A stretch of DNA of 64,000 nt from assembly GCA_958510875.1 (NCBI GenBank), contig OY294067.1, positions 247,705,736 to 247,769,735 of the forward strand. The letters are read 5' to 3'. The DNA is from Endomychus coccineus. Taxonomy: Eukaryota > Arthropoda > Insecta > Coleoptera > Endomychidae. The translations under genes and the position numbers were made by a program. Below are positions 1-10,020 of this stretch, piece by piece. Numbering within the stretch: position 1 is the stretch's first letter; every line of letters starts with the position of its first letter. Under the pieces are notes generated by a model. It was not told the origin of the DNA. It did no database searches and worked only from the letters and a program-made list of their open reading frames with translations.

Positions 1-207
1 TTATTCATTTTATCACACGCTATTACTTTTTTGTACCTTAGTTGTTGAGGCTTTCTTAGCAAAATTCGAAATTGTCTGTGTCGTTAGGCCCAGTATACAA
101 GAATATATTATGTCCTAGATGTTACAGACCTTATTCACTGATCCAACAGGTCTATAAGAAACTATAAATGAGAAATAATCACCCGTATTCAATAAAAATA
201 CTGTTAA

Positions 208-250
208 CATACTGAGGACTTTTCGACCACCGAGTAGCCACTATCAGAGT
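208..250 (-). ncRNA. Hammerhead ribozyme relic of PLE left arm
   Basis: Read on the minus strand it shows CTGATAG, a stem II with GGCTAC against GGTCG-type partners, then GAAA (221-224). The hammerhead consensus is CUGANGA - stem II - GAAA, so the last core bases have changed and activity is unlikely. It is homologous to the motifs at 685, 5120, 6365 and 47956. Confidence 0.5.
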
Positions 251-684
251 AAACTACTCGTAAATTAAAAATCAAAATGTTTTTGTTTAATTACTATTTG
301 GGGATTATAATAATGCAAACAAGAGATTACCTTTAGCTGGAGATAAATCGGAATTTAATAAATTGCTCTTTCGTTTATACATGTTCATCCCTTCTAAATT
401 ACCTAGATGTTTGTCAGTAGGTACTGTATTTCAAAAGTGATAAGCTTCATTGAGAAATGGTGTGGTCTGTATTCAAAATACACAGGTCACACCATTTTTC
501 AAGAAAGGTTATGATTTTTAAAACACAATACATACAAATATCTACGTAATTTAGAAGGAATGGAAATGTATAAACGAAAGGGCAATTTATTTTATTCCGA
601 TTTTTATCCCTAGCTTACATTATTACATTATCATCCACATATAGTATTCAAACAGGCACATTTCAATTTCTAATTCAGTTTACT

Positions 685-716
685 CTGATGATGGCTACTT
701 GGTAGCCTGAGGTCCT
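685..716 (+). ncRNA. Hammerhead ribozyme relic of PLE right arm
   Basis: CTGATGA at 685-691 is followed by TGGCTAC, a TTG loop and GTAGCC, which form a good stem II. The GAAA box has decayed to TGAG at 708-711. The sister copies at 5120-5152 and 47956-47991 keep GAAA, which supports the ancestral ribozyme. Confidence 0.5.
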
Positions 717-775
717 CAGTATTAATAGTTTTTCCAGAGAATAAGGGTGATTATTCTTTATTCACTTTATAGTGT

Positions 776-1150
776 TATTGTATCCACAGAATGAACTCTT
801 TCACAGTTAATCAGATCTACTAGACCGGTCAACATTCTTCTGAGTAATAATTATTTTGATTCAGCATTGAACAGAATGACAGATCATATCTCATAATAAG
901 AATTAATAAGAAAGCTATAAATTCAGAATACCAATCCGCACAAAAGAATACCCTCAATTTTCTAGAACTGAAGAAGCTCATTTTTTGAAGGAAGGCATAT
1001 TCAATTGCAGAAATTTCAATTTTTGGATTAATCATGATCTCCTTGTTCTTCGACAAAAGAATTTTCTATATGCTTTCAATTGTAATATATTTTGTTTATT
1101 GATAGGCAATGAATTATGTCACCATATTTTCGACGGTTATTTGAATGAAC
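776..1150. other. No recognisable feature
   Basis: AT-rich sequence. Short open frames on both strands show no protein-family similarity that I recognise. Confidence 0.5.
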
Positions 1151-1156
1151 CGAAAA

Positions 1157-1256
1157 AATTGGACAACTGAATAAACGCAGTAGCAAATTTTTCATTCAAT
1201 TTTAAGTGGAAAATGAAATGAAAAATTCGCTACTCCGTTTCTTAAATTGTCCAATT
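1157..1256. repeat. Small palindromic MITE-like element
   Basis: AATTGGACAA at the left mirrors TTGTCCAATT at the right. The arms (about 45 bases each, including GCAGTAGCAAATTTTTCAT) pair with few mismatches, leaving a tiny loop near 1207. This could be a tiny nonautonomous DNA transposon. I found no clear target duplication. Confidence 0.5.
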
Positions 1257-1339
1257 ATTTCGTCTATGTGTATCTATGTGTACCATGCTGATACCAGGTC
1301 AATATACTGAACCAGTTACTAATGAATGAATGAATCAAA

Positions 1340-1525
1340 ATCAGATGTCTGGAGACAGATGAATAAAGCGTTTGGGTCCATGAAGTATGCCAGTCAGGTC
1401 TCCCGATTTGACGACGATAGATTTTTATCTCTGGGGCCGTATGAAGAATGCAGCTCATTGAACTCCCGTCAACAGTAGGGAAGCACTACTTGATTGACCC
1501 AATGGAGCATTTGGATGTTTAAATC
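1340..1525 (+). pseudogene. Mariner-type (DD41D, DUF4817 family) transposase C-terminal fragment
   Basis: The plus frame from about 1386 reads RSPDLTTIDFYLWGRMKN, then an in-frame stop, TPVNSREALLD, another stop and NGAFGCL. RSPDLT..DF.LWG is the signature around the third catalytic aspartate in the Tc1/mariner transposases that carry a DUF4817-type N-terminal helix-turn-helix. Here that aspartate (TTID) is kept. Two nonsense codons and the absence of everything upstream show a dead fragment. It is related to, but not the same copy as, the elements at 2474-3931 and 57596-58297. Confidence 0.65.
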
Positions 1526-2471
1526 CGAATTAAATTCGGACGGCTATACTACACATGAAATAAATATAAGAATTCCTTGATGTTCAGAAGTTGATGCACA
1601 ACATTTTGAACAATTGAATTAATCGTTCCAATTCTTTGAACATAATTATCACAATATATTCCTTGTTCACTTTTAAATAATTGAAAATAACAGCTACTAA
1701 ATTTAAAAAAAATGGTTTGCAATCTAGTTAATTACAGATACGTTTCATCGCATATTCTACATGTCCTGTTGATAGCTTTATCACATTGTCCATAAATGTT
1801 AAATAAATTGAAAATATCTAAGTTTGTATAATTATTTGACATTGTGATGTAAAATACCAAACACAAACATTCATCAATTGATCGCTTGTCCATCCCACTA
1901 ATGTCAAAGCCATCCAATGAATGACACTCTTCAAAACTTCCATCGATAAAATAAGATTACCTCAAATATCTCAAAAACTATGTATTTTAGGTATAGAAAC
2001 ATGCATGAAACATGGTTTTCTTAAATAAGTATCATGATGCTATGTAAAAAATTACTTTTTGCTTAATTTGTCATTGATTCGAAATGTTGCTGTATTAGAT
2101 TTTGATGTTTTTTTCATTATATTCAGTAGCACCAATACTTGTCTTATTAGCATAAAAATTTCATCCATGTGTCTGTACTTGTAATCGAGATATTACCTTT
2201 CATCTGCCTTCTGTCAAAATATTCGGAAAAAATCAGTATCTGCGAAAATTCTAATTTTAGGTGTAGGGAACCTCCAACAAAATAACCTTGAAATTTATCG
2301 AAGAAATAAAGAAAATGTAGTGCATTTCGAAAATAGAAACCTATTCCTTCCGGTATACCAACAAATTTTCAGATCAGTATTCTGTTTCAACAGATATTTC
2401 TAATAGAAACTAATAACGGAAATGTTAAGGTCACCAGCTTGGCCGTGGATTTATCGGCAGTACGTTACTTG
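1526..2471. other. No recognisable feature
   Basis: AT-rich and non-repetitive by eye. No coding frame on either strand resembles a known family. Confidence 0.45.
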
Positions 2472-2473
2472 TA

Positions 2474-3931
2474 CTGGGTTCATCATAATAGACTACTCAT
2501 TTTGATATTTGAATTAAATTTTTTTTAGTTAACAAAACAAACTTTTTATTTTACTAAATTACAGCTAACTCTTATGATAACTTATAAATATTTGGCTAAT
2601 TTAATTCTAACTTTCAAAAATCACGTCTTCTGAATGACCTCCACCAACTTCAACACATTTTTCAATATTAGATGAAAAGTGGTTCATTACACGGCGTAGC
2701 AAACCTTCGTCTATTCCTTCAACTTCTTCACGAATCTTGACTTTCAGTTCCTCGATTGTACCTGGACGACTCGCAAACACTTTGGCTTTCAAATATCCCC
2801 ACAGGAAAAAAAACGGGTGCCGTTAAGTCGGGAGACCTCGAAGGCCAAGGCAAATCTCCGAATCGAGAAATGAGTCGGCCATCAAACATTTCTCGCAGGA
2901 CCCTCATTGAGTTTCTGGCGGTATGAGCTGTTGCCCCATCTTGTTGGAATAGTAAGGCATTGCTTAGTAATCCTCGTCTATTTAATTCTGGAATGAGAAA
3001 TGTCTCTAGCATATTAACGGTTATTTTCATCCTCAAAAAAATGAGGGCCAATAATACCAAAAGATCCTACTCCACACCACACAACAACTCTTGGATTATG
3101 GAGGTTCTGTGTAAAGATTTCACGAGGATTTTAATTTGACCAGTATCTGAAATTCTGTTTATTCACCATGCCGTTCAAATAAAAATTTGCTCCGTCTGTC
3201 ATTAGGAGACTGTGAATTGCTCCTTGATGTAAATCCAAAAATTCTTGACAAAATGCTAACCTTGCTTCTTTATCTTCATTGCTAAGGAGCTGTGCCATTT
3301 GGTATTTATAGGGCAAAAATTTTAAATCCCTTTTGAAGAATTCAACCTAAGCTTCCCTTCGATATTCCTAGGATGAGGGCTTGTCGATTAGCAGACCTTT
3401 TAGGACTTCTCGTAAAAGCAATTACAACTCGTTCAATATTTTCTGGTGTACGAACTGTTCTTCGAAGTCCAGGCTTCTTCAAATTTTGTACAGAACCATT
3501 TTCACGCCAATGACGAACCCATAACTTAACAGTTTTACGATTTGGCGCGTGACCCCTATTGTTGTTATTAAACTGACGCCGGAATGCACGGCTAACATCT
3601 TCTATCGAATTGCTTCTTATGTAAGTTTCTACACAAAACACACGTTGTTGGACTGAGTAATTCATGAAAGTTCAAACGGATGTTGAAATAATGTCTCAAA
3701 GCAAAAAAATAAAATGATTATTGATGAAAACTAACAAACTTCTTGTAGAAAAATGGCGTTCCACGAAATTATTAATTTAAAATTCATTTGTGACAGGCGC
3801 CTACTTGATTAATAATTTACTTAAATCCCAAAAACTACAGAAGATAATCCCACAGAGAACAACCTATTTAGTTATCTCGTAAGGAATTTATTAATAATTT
3901 TAAATTGGTTTGTCTATTATGGGGAACCCAG
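2474..3931 (-). mobile_element. Near-complete mariner-like DNA transposon with TIRs and TA duplication
   Basis: The left end after TA (2472-2473) begins CTGGGTTC.. and continues CATAATAGAC. The right end, read inward on the minus strand, begins CTGGGTTC.. and CATAATAGAC, followed by TA at 3932-3933. This gives matching terminal inverted repeats of at least 20 positions and the TA target duplication expected of Tc1/mariner. The length of about 1.46 kb suits a single-ORF autonomous element. The transposase inside (2607-3665) is broken, so the copy could move only if helped in trans. Confidence 0.8.
2607..3665 (-). pseudogene. DD41D-type mariner transposase, frameshifted
   Basis: The N-terminus at 3665 reads MNYSVQQRVFCVETYIRSNS, a DUF4817-type helix-turn-helix typical of this insect transposase family, followed by a second HTH (KTVKLWVRHWRENGSVQN). 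After a frameshift near 3340 come LLMTDGANFYLNG with the first catalytic Asp and LLFQQDGATAHTARNS with the second. RSPDLTAPV is where the third Asp should be: Asp is replaced by Val. The spacing from the second to the third position is 41 residues. A run of eight T (minus strand, near 2810) adds one base and shifts the frame before the C-terminal part (LKAKVFASRPGTIEEL to GGHSEDVIFES). At least three frameshifts and the lost catalytic residue make it inactive. Confidence 0.85.
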
Positions 3932-3933
3932 TA

Positions 3934-4255
3934 TTTGCTGGAATGTTATCCATACATGGTTTGCCTTTCCCACCGGCCCCTTATCACATATATATCACCA
4001 TAGTACTCATGTTACTGATTGTACGATGATTATTAAAGAGTAATTTTATATTGTATACATTTTAGACTATTCTATATACCTACTTGGTACTCCAAACCAA
4101 GTTGAAGTCCACATCATTATAGTTACCATGATTCAGTATGTCGTAAAACCGGCTGAATAGCTTATCATCGATTGAATAAAATTTCGATTTCTCATGAAAA
4201 CATTCCATCAAATGTTATGTTTCTAAAATGTATTTGTCAATCATTAACATAATAA
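3934..4255. other. Intron sequence upstream of the IRSp53 exon
   Basis: AT-rich with no repeat that I recognise. It leads into the exon acceptor, where the tract ending TTCTCTTGCAG (4259-4269) is pyrimidine-rich as expected. Confidence 0.5.
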
Positions 4256-4269
4256 TTATTCTCTTGCAG

Positions 4270-4362
4270 GTGCTGCCGCAGCATCCCGATTGTACGTGGA
4301 TGCAATCAGCAAACTGGCTCGTCAAGCTCAACAAGGGACTTGGGGAGGTTCATCTGATATTG
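4270..4362 (+). CDS. IRSp53: Internal exon of IRSp53 / BAIAP2 homologue (I-BAR domain)
   Basis: The 93-base exon lies between CTCTTGCAG (acceptor) and GTAAGA (donor). Read in phase 1 (first two bases complete a Gly codon, last base starts another) it gives GAAAASRLYVDAISKLARQ then AQQGTWGGSSDIG with no stops. I recognise this as the middle of the IMD/I-BAR domain of the insect IRSp53 protein (BAIAP2 in vertebrates). That protein is a membrane-bending adaptor linking Rac/Cdc42 and SH3 partners to actin at filopodia and lamellipodia. The exon covers only the segment between the first and second helical parts. I found neither the preceding nor the following I-BAR exon in the window, so the flanking introns are long, the downstream one at least 59 kb if all exons of the domain are kept. 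Recognition is from memory of the family. Confidence 0.78.
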
Positions 4363-5080
4363 GTAAGAAATACGTGCATTTTATAGTAATCTCCTCTCAT
4401 TTAAATCTACTCATGCATATAATTAGATGAGAATAATCTCGTTTTATTTATGATGCAGCGTGATATTTTTACATTGCATGTTGATAATAATTATGCACTA
4501 TGAAATTTATAACTTTGAACTTAGAACTGTTCTGTAATATCAACCTTATTGGTTCACAGTCAAAATCGTCCGTTCTTGGAACTTGACAAGTCTTTCGAAT
4601 TTAGTTGGAATATCGGTCTCAGGTTGTTTGATCTGTCAAATAGATTGAGCATACAAATCCAGGTGAGTTGAGACACGATTATCTTGAGCGAACGCTGAAT
4701 TTTAAGTCAACTATGTAAAACCTTCATAAATTATTCCATGGAGATTCTGTGAAACTTGCTAATGTTCCTCTGAACCTATAATATCCATAGTTTCGTTTAA
4801 CAATTCGGTGTTGTTTCTAATTCTTTGTGTTGAAAAATAAGATAACCAGAGCCTATTTTTATGGAATCAATCATTTATTTTCCGTGTTATTCGAATCAGA
4901 CTTGATGTTCTGATAACATCGTTTTATAACTTCAGTAATTTAGATACCAAAACATCAGCGTTGAAAGCGAAAAACTTCCCCAAATTAATAAAATCTTTTA
5001 TTATCCGGGATGAAACGGGATTTTTCCAAGGCAACTTTTCCATGAAAATAACTATTCTATATCACACTCTTGATGCCAAA
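4363..5080. other. Intron, no recognisable feature
   Basis: Non-repetitive AT-rich sequence after the IRSp53 donor site. No coding signal seen. Confidence 0.5.
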
Positions 5081-5119
5081 TAATCACCTTCATCTTCTAA
5101 AAATACTATTAAAGTACTG

Positions 5120-5152
5120 AGGACCTTTCGGCTATCATGTAGCCACCATCAG
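5120..5152 (-). ncRNA. Hammerhead-like motif of PLE tail
   Basis: The minus strand reads CTGATGG, then TGGCTACATGATAGCC (stem II with GGCTA/TAGCC pairing), then GAAA (5126-5129) and GGTC. The core differs from CUGANGA only in the final base of the first box. Confidence 0.55.
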
Positions 5153-5307
5153 AGTAAACTAAATCCTTACTTCAAAAAACGACTGAACTTTAGATGAATG
5201 TGCGTGAATAGTTGATCTATGGTAGGGCATCGAATCGCATTGTGTTCATCAATGATCTGCTATCCTTTCAGAGGTTTATATTTACAAAAATATAAAAATC
5301 TAATAGG

Positions 5308-5380
5308 ACCGAAGTGGTGTAATTGGTAAACACCCTGGACCAGAAATCCAGAAATGTGGGTTCGAATCCCGCCTATGGTT
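5308..5380 (+). tRNA. tRNA-like sequence (tRNA-Gln type), probably a SINE head
   Basis: It folds as a cloverleaf. The acceptor ACCGAAG/CTATGGT has one mismatch and one wobble, the D stem is GTGT/ACAC, the anticodon stem is CTGGA/TCCAG, and the T stem is GTGGG/CCCGC with loop TTCGAAT. The seven-base anticodon loop is CCAGAAA, giving AGA, with C instead of the nearly invariant U at position 33. The variable loop is only four bases, so it is not a serine tRNA. D arm and anticodon stem resemble insect tRNA-Gln. The odd loop and the acceptor mismatch argue for a tRNA-derived pseudogene or SINE head rather than a working tRNA. Confidence 0.6.
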
Positions 5381-5515
5381 CAATCTTTTACGTTTATTCA
5401 TCTTTATAATCCTATGTTAAATTATCTAAGTTATCTTCATAATTCAGAAAATTTAATTCTATATCTCTTAAGTTACATACACGATAGTGGCCAATTAGGC
5501 AAAGAAACTTTAAAC

Positions 5516-5556
<41 letters not shown>
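5308..5556 (+). repeat. Probable tRNA-derived SINE with TA-rich tail
   Basis: The tRNA-like head (5308-5380) with pol III A-box and B-box sequences is followed by about 140 bases of unrelated AT-rich body. It ends in a (TA)n tract at about 5522-5556, a common SINE 3' end. No second copy is visible in the window, so calling it a SINE is inference from architecture. Confidence 0.4.
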
Positions 5557-5574
5557 ATCGTTTTTTGTATGATA

Positions 5575-5965
5575 TTCACAAGATTGAAATTAGATTTAAA
5601 AGTACCACCCCAGACTAATAGACCATATGTAATTAAAGATTGAACCATAGCATAACACATATTTTTTAATATTTCTTTAGGCATTAATTACATTACGCAG
5701 TATTTTGAATAGATATGCTACGCGTTTAATTCTGTTTACTAAACTGTTTATGTGTTCATTCCATTTTAGATGAGCATCTATTATTAATCCTAGATACTTG
5801 ATATGCTCGGCTCTTTTAATTTTTGTTTTACATGAACAGTTTACTTTATTGCATGTATGTTTATGTAGTGTAATGTCATTTAGATCCTCTTATGTTTATG
5901 GAAACCATGATATTATTTCTTCAATTATTGTATCGATCGAGTTTTGATATGATATCATGCATGTC
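5575..5965 (-). pseudogene. Non-LTR retrotransposon reverse transcriptase fragment (Jockey-like)
   Basis: Minus-strand translation with frame changes gives KCSCKTKIKRAEHIKYLGLI then IDAHLKWNEHINSLVNRIKR and VAYLFKILRNVINA, ending near LITYGLLVWGGTFKS. 'KYLGLIID..LKWNEHI' followed by '..YGLLVWGG' is the thumb/connection region after the RT palm in Jockey-type ORF2 proteins. Upstream palm and endonuclease parts are absent. It is a short dead fragment located inside the PLE pair. Confidence 0.7.
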
Positions 5966-6039
5966 TAAGACTGCAAATTATATCTGCTATATTCGCTTAT
6001 AAATTTCTATCCCTTCTAAATTTCCTAGATATTTGTATG

Positions 6040-6300
6040 TACTGTGTTTTAAAAGTGGTATGTGGGTCACACTAGAAGGAACGCTTTAACTCGTTATAAG
6101 GAACATTTTGCACATATAAATAAAAATAAAGGTGAAAAATTAGCGGTAGTCAAACATATTTTGGATACAGGTCACACAATTTCTCAAGAAAGTTCATCAC
6201 TTTTAAAACACAGTACAGACAAATATCTTGGTAATTCAGAAGGATGGAAATGTATAAGTGGAAAAGCAATTTATTGAATTCCGAATTATTTCCAGCTGAG
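6040..6300 (+). pseudogene. PLE GIY-YIG endonuclease domain fragment
   Basis: The frame at 6059-6277 reads YVGHTRRNALTRYKEHFAHI, then KLAVVKHILDTGHTI and ends SGKAIY. YVG is the second half of the GIY-YIG motif. The Arg of TRR and the KEH block fit the catalytic core of the C-terminal endonuclease of Penelope-like retroelements. The first half of the motif and the whole RT are missing (5' truncation, as is usual for PLEs). The coding end is followed by the conserved tail and hammerhead-like motif at 6365. Confidence 0.75.
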
Positions 6301-6364
6301 GGTTTTACATTATTATCCCCAAATAGTATTTAAACAAGCACATTTTGATTTATAATTTAGTTTA

Positions 6365-6392
6365 CTGCGATGGTAGCTAGCCGAAAGGTCCT
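6365..6392 (+). ncRNA. Hammerhead-like relic of PLE tail
   Basis: CTGCGATGG, a shortened stem II (TAGCTAGCC) and GAAA at 6383-6386 followed by GGTC. It aligns with the motif at 5120 but has lost part of the first core box and the loop. Confidence 0.45.
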
Positions 6393-6444
6393 CACTACAT
6401 TGATTGTATTTTTAGTGGATAAGGGTGATTATTTCTCATCAACA

Positions 6445-7426
6445 GTGTGTACAGTTTATTTTGTATTACATTTTAGTATTCCAGAACAAGTTATATTCAT
6501 GCTAATTCGACTCATCGGAACCGAGTTTCAACTCCACACAAATATTTCGCAATATTCTTATTATGGATCAATAGATTAAATCAAATAACATTGAAAATTT
6601 TTGTTTTATTCGAACTTCACTATTGAATTCGGAATATCCGCAATGATTCTAGCTGATTTGACGTGTAAATGAATGACATCATTCAGATTCAATGGTGAAA
6701 TGTAAATGAAACATAAATTTACATATTAACAACCAATATATCAAGAAATATTGAATTGAGTTGTCCGTAAATGTGTGATATTCTATTATAAATATAAAAT
6801 TGAGGTTCACACTTCGTTGACAATCACTAAATTTATTGCGATTTCAAACTCAAGTTTATTTTCAAAACATACAATGACATAAAATTTAAACATGAATGAA
6901 TTTAGCAACTCAAAATTCAAATAAATCGGAATTTCTGTGAAAAGTTTACGAATTACATGTTCATAAATGATACTATGGTAAGAATATATTAGAAAAATTG
7001 AATTAGATCGACATGGAGTGCAAGGCGTCAGATCTTGGAGCTTAATTGAAAAACTGGCTGAATGTAAACATTCATAAAGTATTATGGAGGAAGTGTTTGA
7101 CATAATAAGGAAAGAATTTTAACATAATTCTCAACTCATGGGAATATTCGTTCAAAAATAAGTTCAATTCAATACTGAGAAGATATCTTTTCGTTTTCTT
7201 CCATATTTCGTTTTCACTAGAGGAAAACCTAATGTTCGACGAACATCGTATGTACCAGCGGTGAAATGTTGGGAGAGGAGATTTGGTTTGGAATGTCTCT
7301 TGGTAGTTTGAAGGTTATATACGTATAAATAAAGACCTCACTAAGAAAATAGGTCGATAGAAAAAGTAAGGAAGATGTTCGAGCTTGACAATGAAGGAGT
7401 GACCTGCTTGATTTCATCTAGCTTAC
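6445..7426. other. No recognisable feature
   Basis: AT-rich. A 98-codon minus-strand frame (6807-7103) has low-complexity composition and no family resemblance, so I do not call it a gene. Confidence 0.45.
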
Positions 7427-7579
7427 CTGGAGTCTCTCTTGGTGGAATAGCAGACGAGATTTCTGATGAACACCGACCATGGAAATATCCACGATGATCT
7501 AGAGAGTTCAATGAATTCATAAGTGTTAGATCATCAATCAGACGCATATCTCTCTTTTTGCCTCCAGGACACATCGAAT
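7427..7579 (-). CDS. Candidate internal exon, protein unknown
   Basis: On the minus strand a 153-base open segment lies between an acceptor (GCACAG|ATTCG at 7580) and a strong donor (CCAG|GTAAGC at 7427). The length is a multiple of three and both ends are in phase 1, so it would be a cassette that keeps frame. Translation: SMCPGGKKRDMRLIDDLTLM, then NSLNSLDHRGYFHGRCSSEI and SSAIPPRETPG. The composition is protein-like, unlike neighbouring frames, and shows no transposon motif. The upstream polypyrimidine tract is weak. It would belong to a gene on the strand opposite IRSp53. I do not recognise the protein, and a chance open frame is possible. Confidence 0.3.
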
Positions 7580-8749
7580 CTGTGCTTTGTAGATTATGAG
7601 GTTTTTACGATGGATCTAGAAATTTATAGGTCTAGGTGATCATTCAGTATATTGTTTGAAGATTTATTGGGCTTAAATATCTCTATTGATTCTAGTGACT
7701 TTATGTTCTGCCTTTGATAATTTCAATATTTTCAAATAGAAGTAGTGATGACTAAATTAACTGCGATCCATAAATCACTCACTTTCCTCATCCGACGGAA
7801 CTGTTGAATTTAGGGAAGGCACTTCCTAATGTAGCGAGGAAATTTGCTGCTTCTCTTATATTCGTTTTGCTACACTTAAGTAGCGGCTGAGATAGGGGTT
7901 TATTTATGTGTCTGTGTATCCCAATAAAAGTCTAATGTTGAATAAATCACTATATTAACACATATACATCTATATTTACAGGTTACTATATATCTTTACA
8001 GGTCGACTAATATTTTAATACTGCCTTTTTCACCTTCAGAACTTACATAATGAATGGTTGTCCATATTTGGGTAGTGAGGTGGCAATAGCCCCCCTACAA
8101 TCGTGTGTTTTCCAAATATTTCTGTGCGACTATTGAATCACTTTCTTGGAACCTCTTCTATCCATGAATTTGCTGAATAGGGTGGAAATGCACTAAGTAA
8201 ATGAGGTTCTAAGAAAGCAACAATAAATGAAATATTTACCCTTAACTTATCTTAAATCTAATGACCGACAAAGGACCGACTCACCAGATGTTGGGAATTC
8301 CAACAGGAACCAAAAATATATTGAAGATGATTAGAAACAGATAATGATGTAGAAAGAAGGTAAATCATCCTCTATTTCAGTTCATTGAAAGAGTATTCGG
8401 ATTAATAAAATAATATTTTATAAGGGCCAATACTTCATTCATTGCATTCCTAGCAAATATAGCCGACGTTTTCCGGACTACGTAATCGGAAAATATTTTT
8501 TTTCTCGAAGAATTTTTTCTGGGTTTCAATCTATGTATACTACGCCCGCAGGAACAGCTAATGATGATGAACCATTCTGCGGCCTTTGGGGGCTGCTCAA
8601 TGAACCATAAGGTTTACTTATAGGCCGCTGCGTGGTCCCTAATCAATTTTCCGTATATGAAGGACCAGAAAAATTTGTCATCATTCTTGAATTTCCATCG
8701 TGCATTTGTGAAAATCAATGTATGAATATTTGGTAGGCACTCATTCGTT
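7580..8749. other. No recognisable feature
   Basis: AT-rich. No repeat or coding motif recognised on either strand. Confidence 0.4.
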
Positions 8750-9150
8750 TTAAAAAGTGGGACCGGTGATGGGGTACTTTCGAAATCTTCTGTAGGCATT
8801 GACTTTCCTGTTGTTTTGAAGATCAAGCAAGCAAAGTTTCATCAAGAACTATATTTATCTGCTGAAAAATATTTAGAAGGTCGATAAGGTAGTATTTTAT
8901 CGAAATCCGATATAGTTTTGAAGGTCAAGAAGAAAAGATTGCCAGATCGGCAATTGTCTGCTTTATGAATGGGACAAGGGATGAGGTACATTTTTTCCGA
9001 ATCTCATGTAGACAGCGACTTACCTCTTTTAAGGTTAAGTGTGAAAAATGACATAAAGACCGGTACTTTTCTGTATTAAAGGGAGAGGAAGGAGATGAGG
9101 TAAGGTTTGTGCAATTTCATGTTTTGAAGGTCAAAATTTGATCAAGATCG
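8750..9150. repeat. Degenerate tandem repeat
   Basis: The series GG(G/A)GATGAGGTA..., ...TTTCCGAATCTCATGTAGAC... and TTTTGAAGGTCAA recurs about three to four times, starting near 8758, 8890, 8966 and 9075. Units are diverged and of unequal length (about 75-130 bases). No coding sense. Confidence 0.4.
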
Positions 9151-9634
9151 GAGTGAAACTGTAAATGCATATGATACAAAAACACAGAACCGTTCTTCTT
9201 TATATAATATATAGATAGACAGATACAATGACCTGGACAAAATGTAATAGAGTGTAAGGTTCACATTAAGGATATACGTATTGAATATCTTATAGCATGA
9301 AATTATCTGATTAAAAGAATATATCCCTTTTGAGCTGGATAAAATATAATACAGTAATGACAAAATAATAATATTCTGTAATTCAGTATGCAATGCACCA
9401 TTACAAAAGCATGAAAATTCTTAAGAAACAATTCCGACGCTTTTAATAACATTAATACACATTCTTATGGCCTACTTCGACTTCACGAAGCCGTGTAAAA
9501 GGGCACGTCATTTCATGCGCGTCGGGGATTATTATACCAGGCTTGGAGAATTTCCCAGTCATTTATATAGGTTAGTGAACGCATTTGTTAGAGTAATGGA
9601 ACTCTAGAGTGGCTGTAACCTAAATACCCTCTTC
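9151..9634. other. No recognisable feature
   Basis: AT-rich, with a slightly GC-richer patch near 9470-9560. No motif identified. Confidence 0.4.
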
Positions 9635-9636
9635 GT

Positions 9637-9880
9637 AGAGTAATGTATTAAATGGAATAATAAACCTAGATTTAATCTCAATTATGAAGAAACCGAAAAA
9701 TATAATTCAAATGGATTCGGCTTGTTCTTTATATGCTTATGTAATTTGAATTTAAAAAATGTTGAGTGATCTGTATAATTCACAAAAGCTTCCATATAAT
9801 ATCATAGTCACAAGAAAAGATGAAAAATAAATGTATTCAAAAAAAAATCTGGAGCGTCCAATGTATTATCAATTCAACAA
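9637..9880 (-). repeat. PLE pseudo-LTR, downstream copy
   Basis: Matches 10742-10942 in direct orientation, including GTAATGTATT.AATGGAAT, CTGTAT.ATTCACAAAAGCT, and ATCTGG.GCGTCCAAT. The two copies flank a minus-strand PLE coding remnant, the pLTR-ORF-pLTR arrangement known for Penelope elements. Confidence 0.65.
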
Positions 9881-10020
9881 AAAAAATCATTAAATTCATT
9901 CATTCAAAATGGCATACACTACTGCCTTTTCTAATAGGATCTCAGTTAAAGAATTTGATAACAAAAACAATATGTTATAGACATATTTAATGACAAATAA
10001 TTATGCATTAGTAAGAATTT

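Larger units (their letters stand above)
172..775. repeat. Inverted pair of Penelope-like element (PLE) 3' ends
   Basis: Positions 172-479 are the imperfect reverse complement of 480-775, with almost no spacer (centre near 479). Each arm carries, from the centre outward, a decayed PLE C-terminal coding end, a short UTR, a hammerhead-like motif and a terminal AATAATCACCC / GGGTGATTATT segment. The right arm is collinear with the PLE tail at 6100-6440. The left arm codes on the minus strand and the right arm on the plus strand, so the two 5'-truncated copies meet head to head. PLEs are known to form inverted and partial tandem copies, but the mechanism that made this one is inference. Confidence 0.8.
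5085..6440. mobile_element. Second inverted PLE pair, enclosing a SINE and a non-LTR fragment
   Basis: A PLE tail in minus orientation (5085-5160, with the TGTAGCCACCATCAGAGTAAACT block) and a PLE tail in plus orientation (6059-6440) face outward. Together they match the termini of the 172-775 palindrome. Between them lie a tRNA-headed SINE-like sequence (5308-5556) and a minus-strand non-LTR RT fragment (5575-5965). The interior pieces may have inserted into the PLE pair, or two PLEs may have landed beside them. The order of events cannot be read from one copy. Confidence 0.55.

Noticed and set aside
5308..5380. Functional tRNA-Ser(AGA)
   Set aside because: No long variable arm, C at position 33 and an acceptor mismatch. 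tRNA-derived pseudogene or SINE head is more likely.
6807..7103. 98-codon minus-strand frame as a gene
   Set aside because: Low-complexity hydrophobic composition, no motif, no splice context and no similarity to any family I know.
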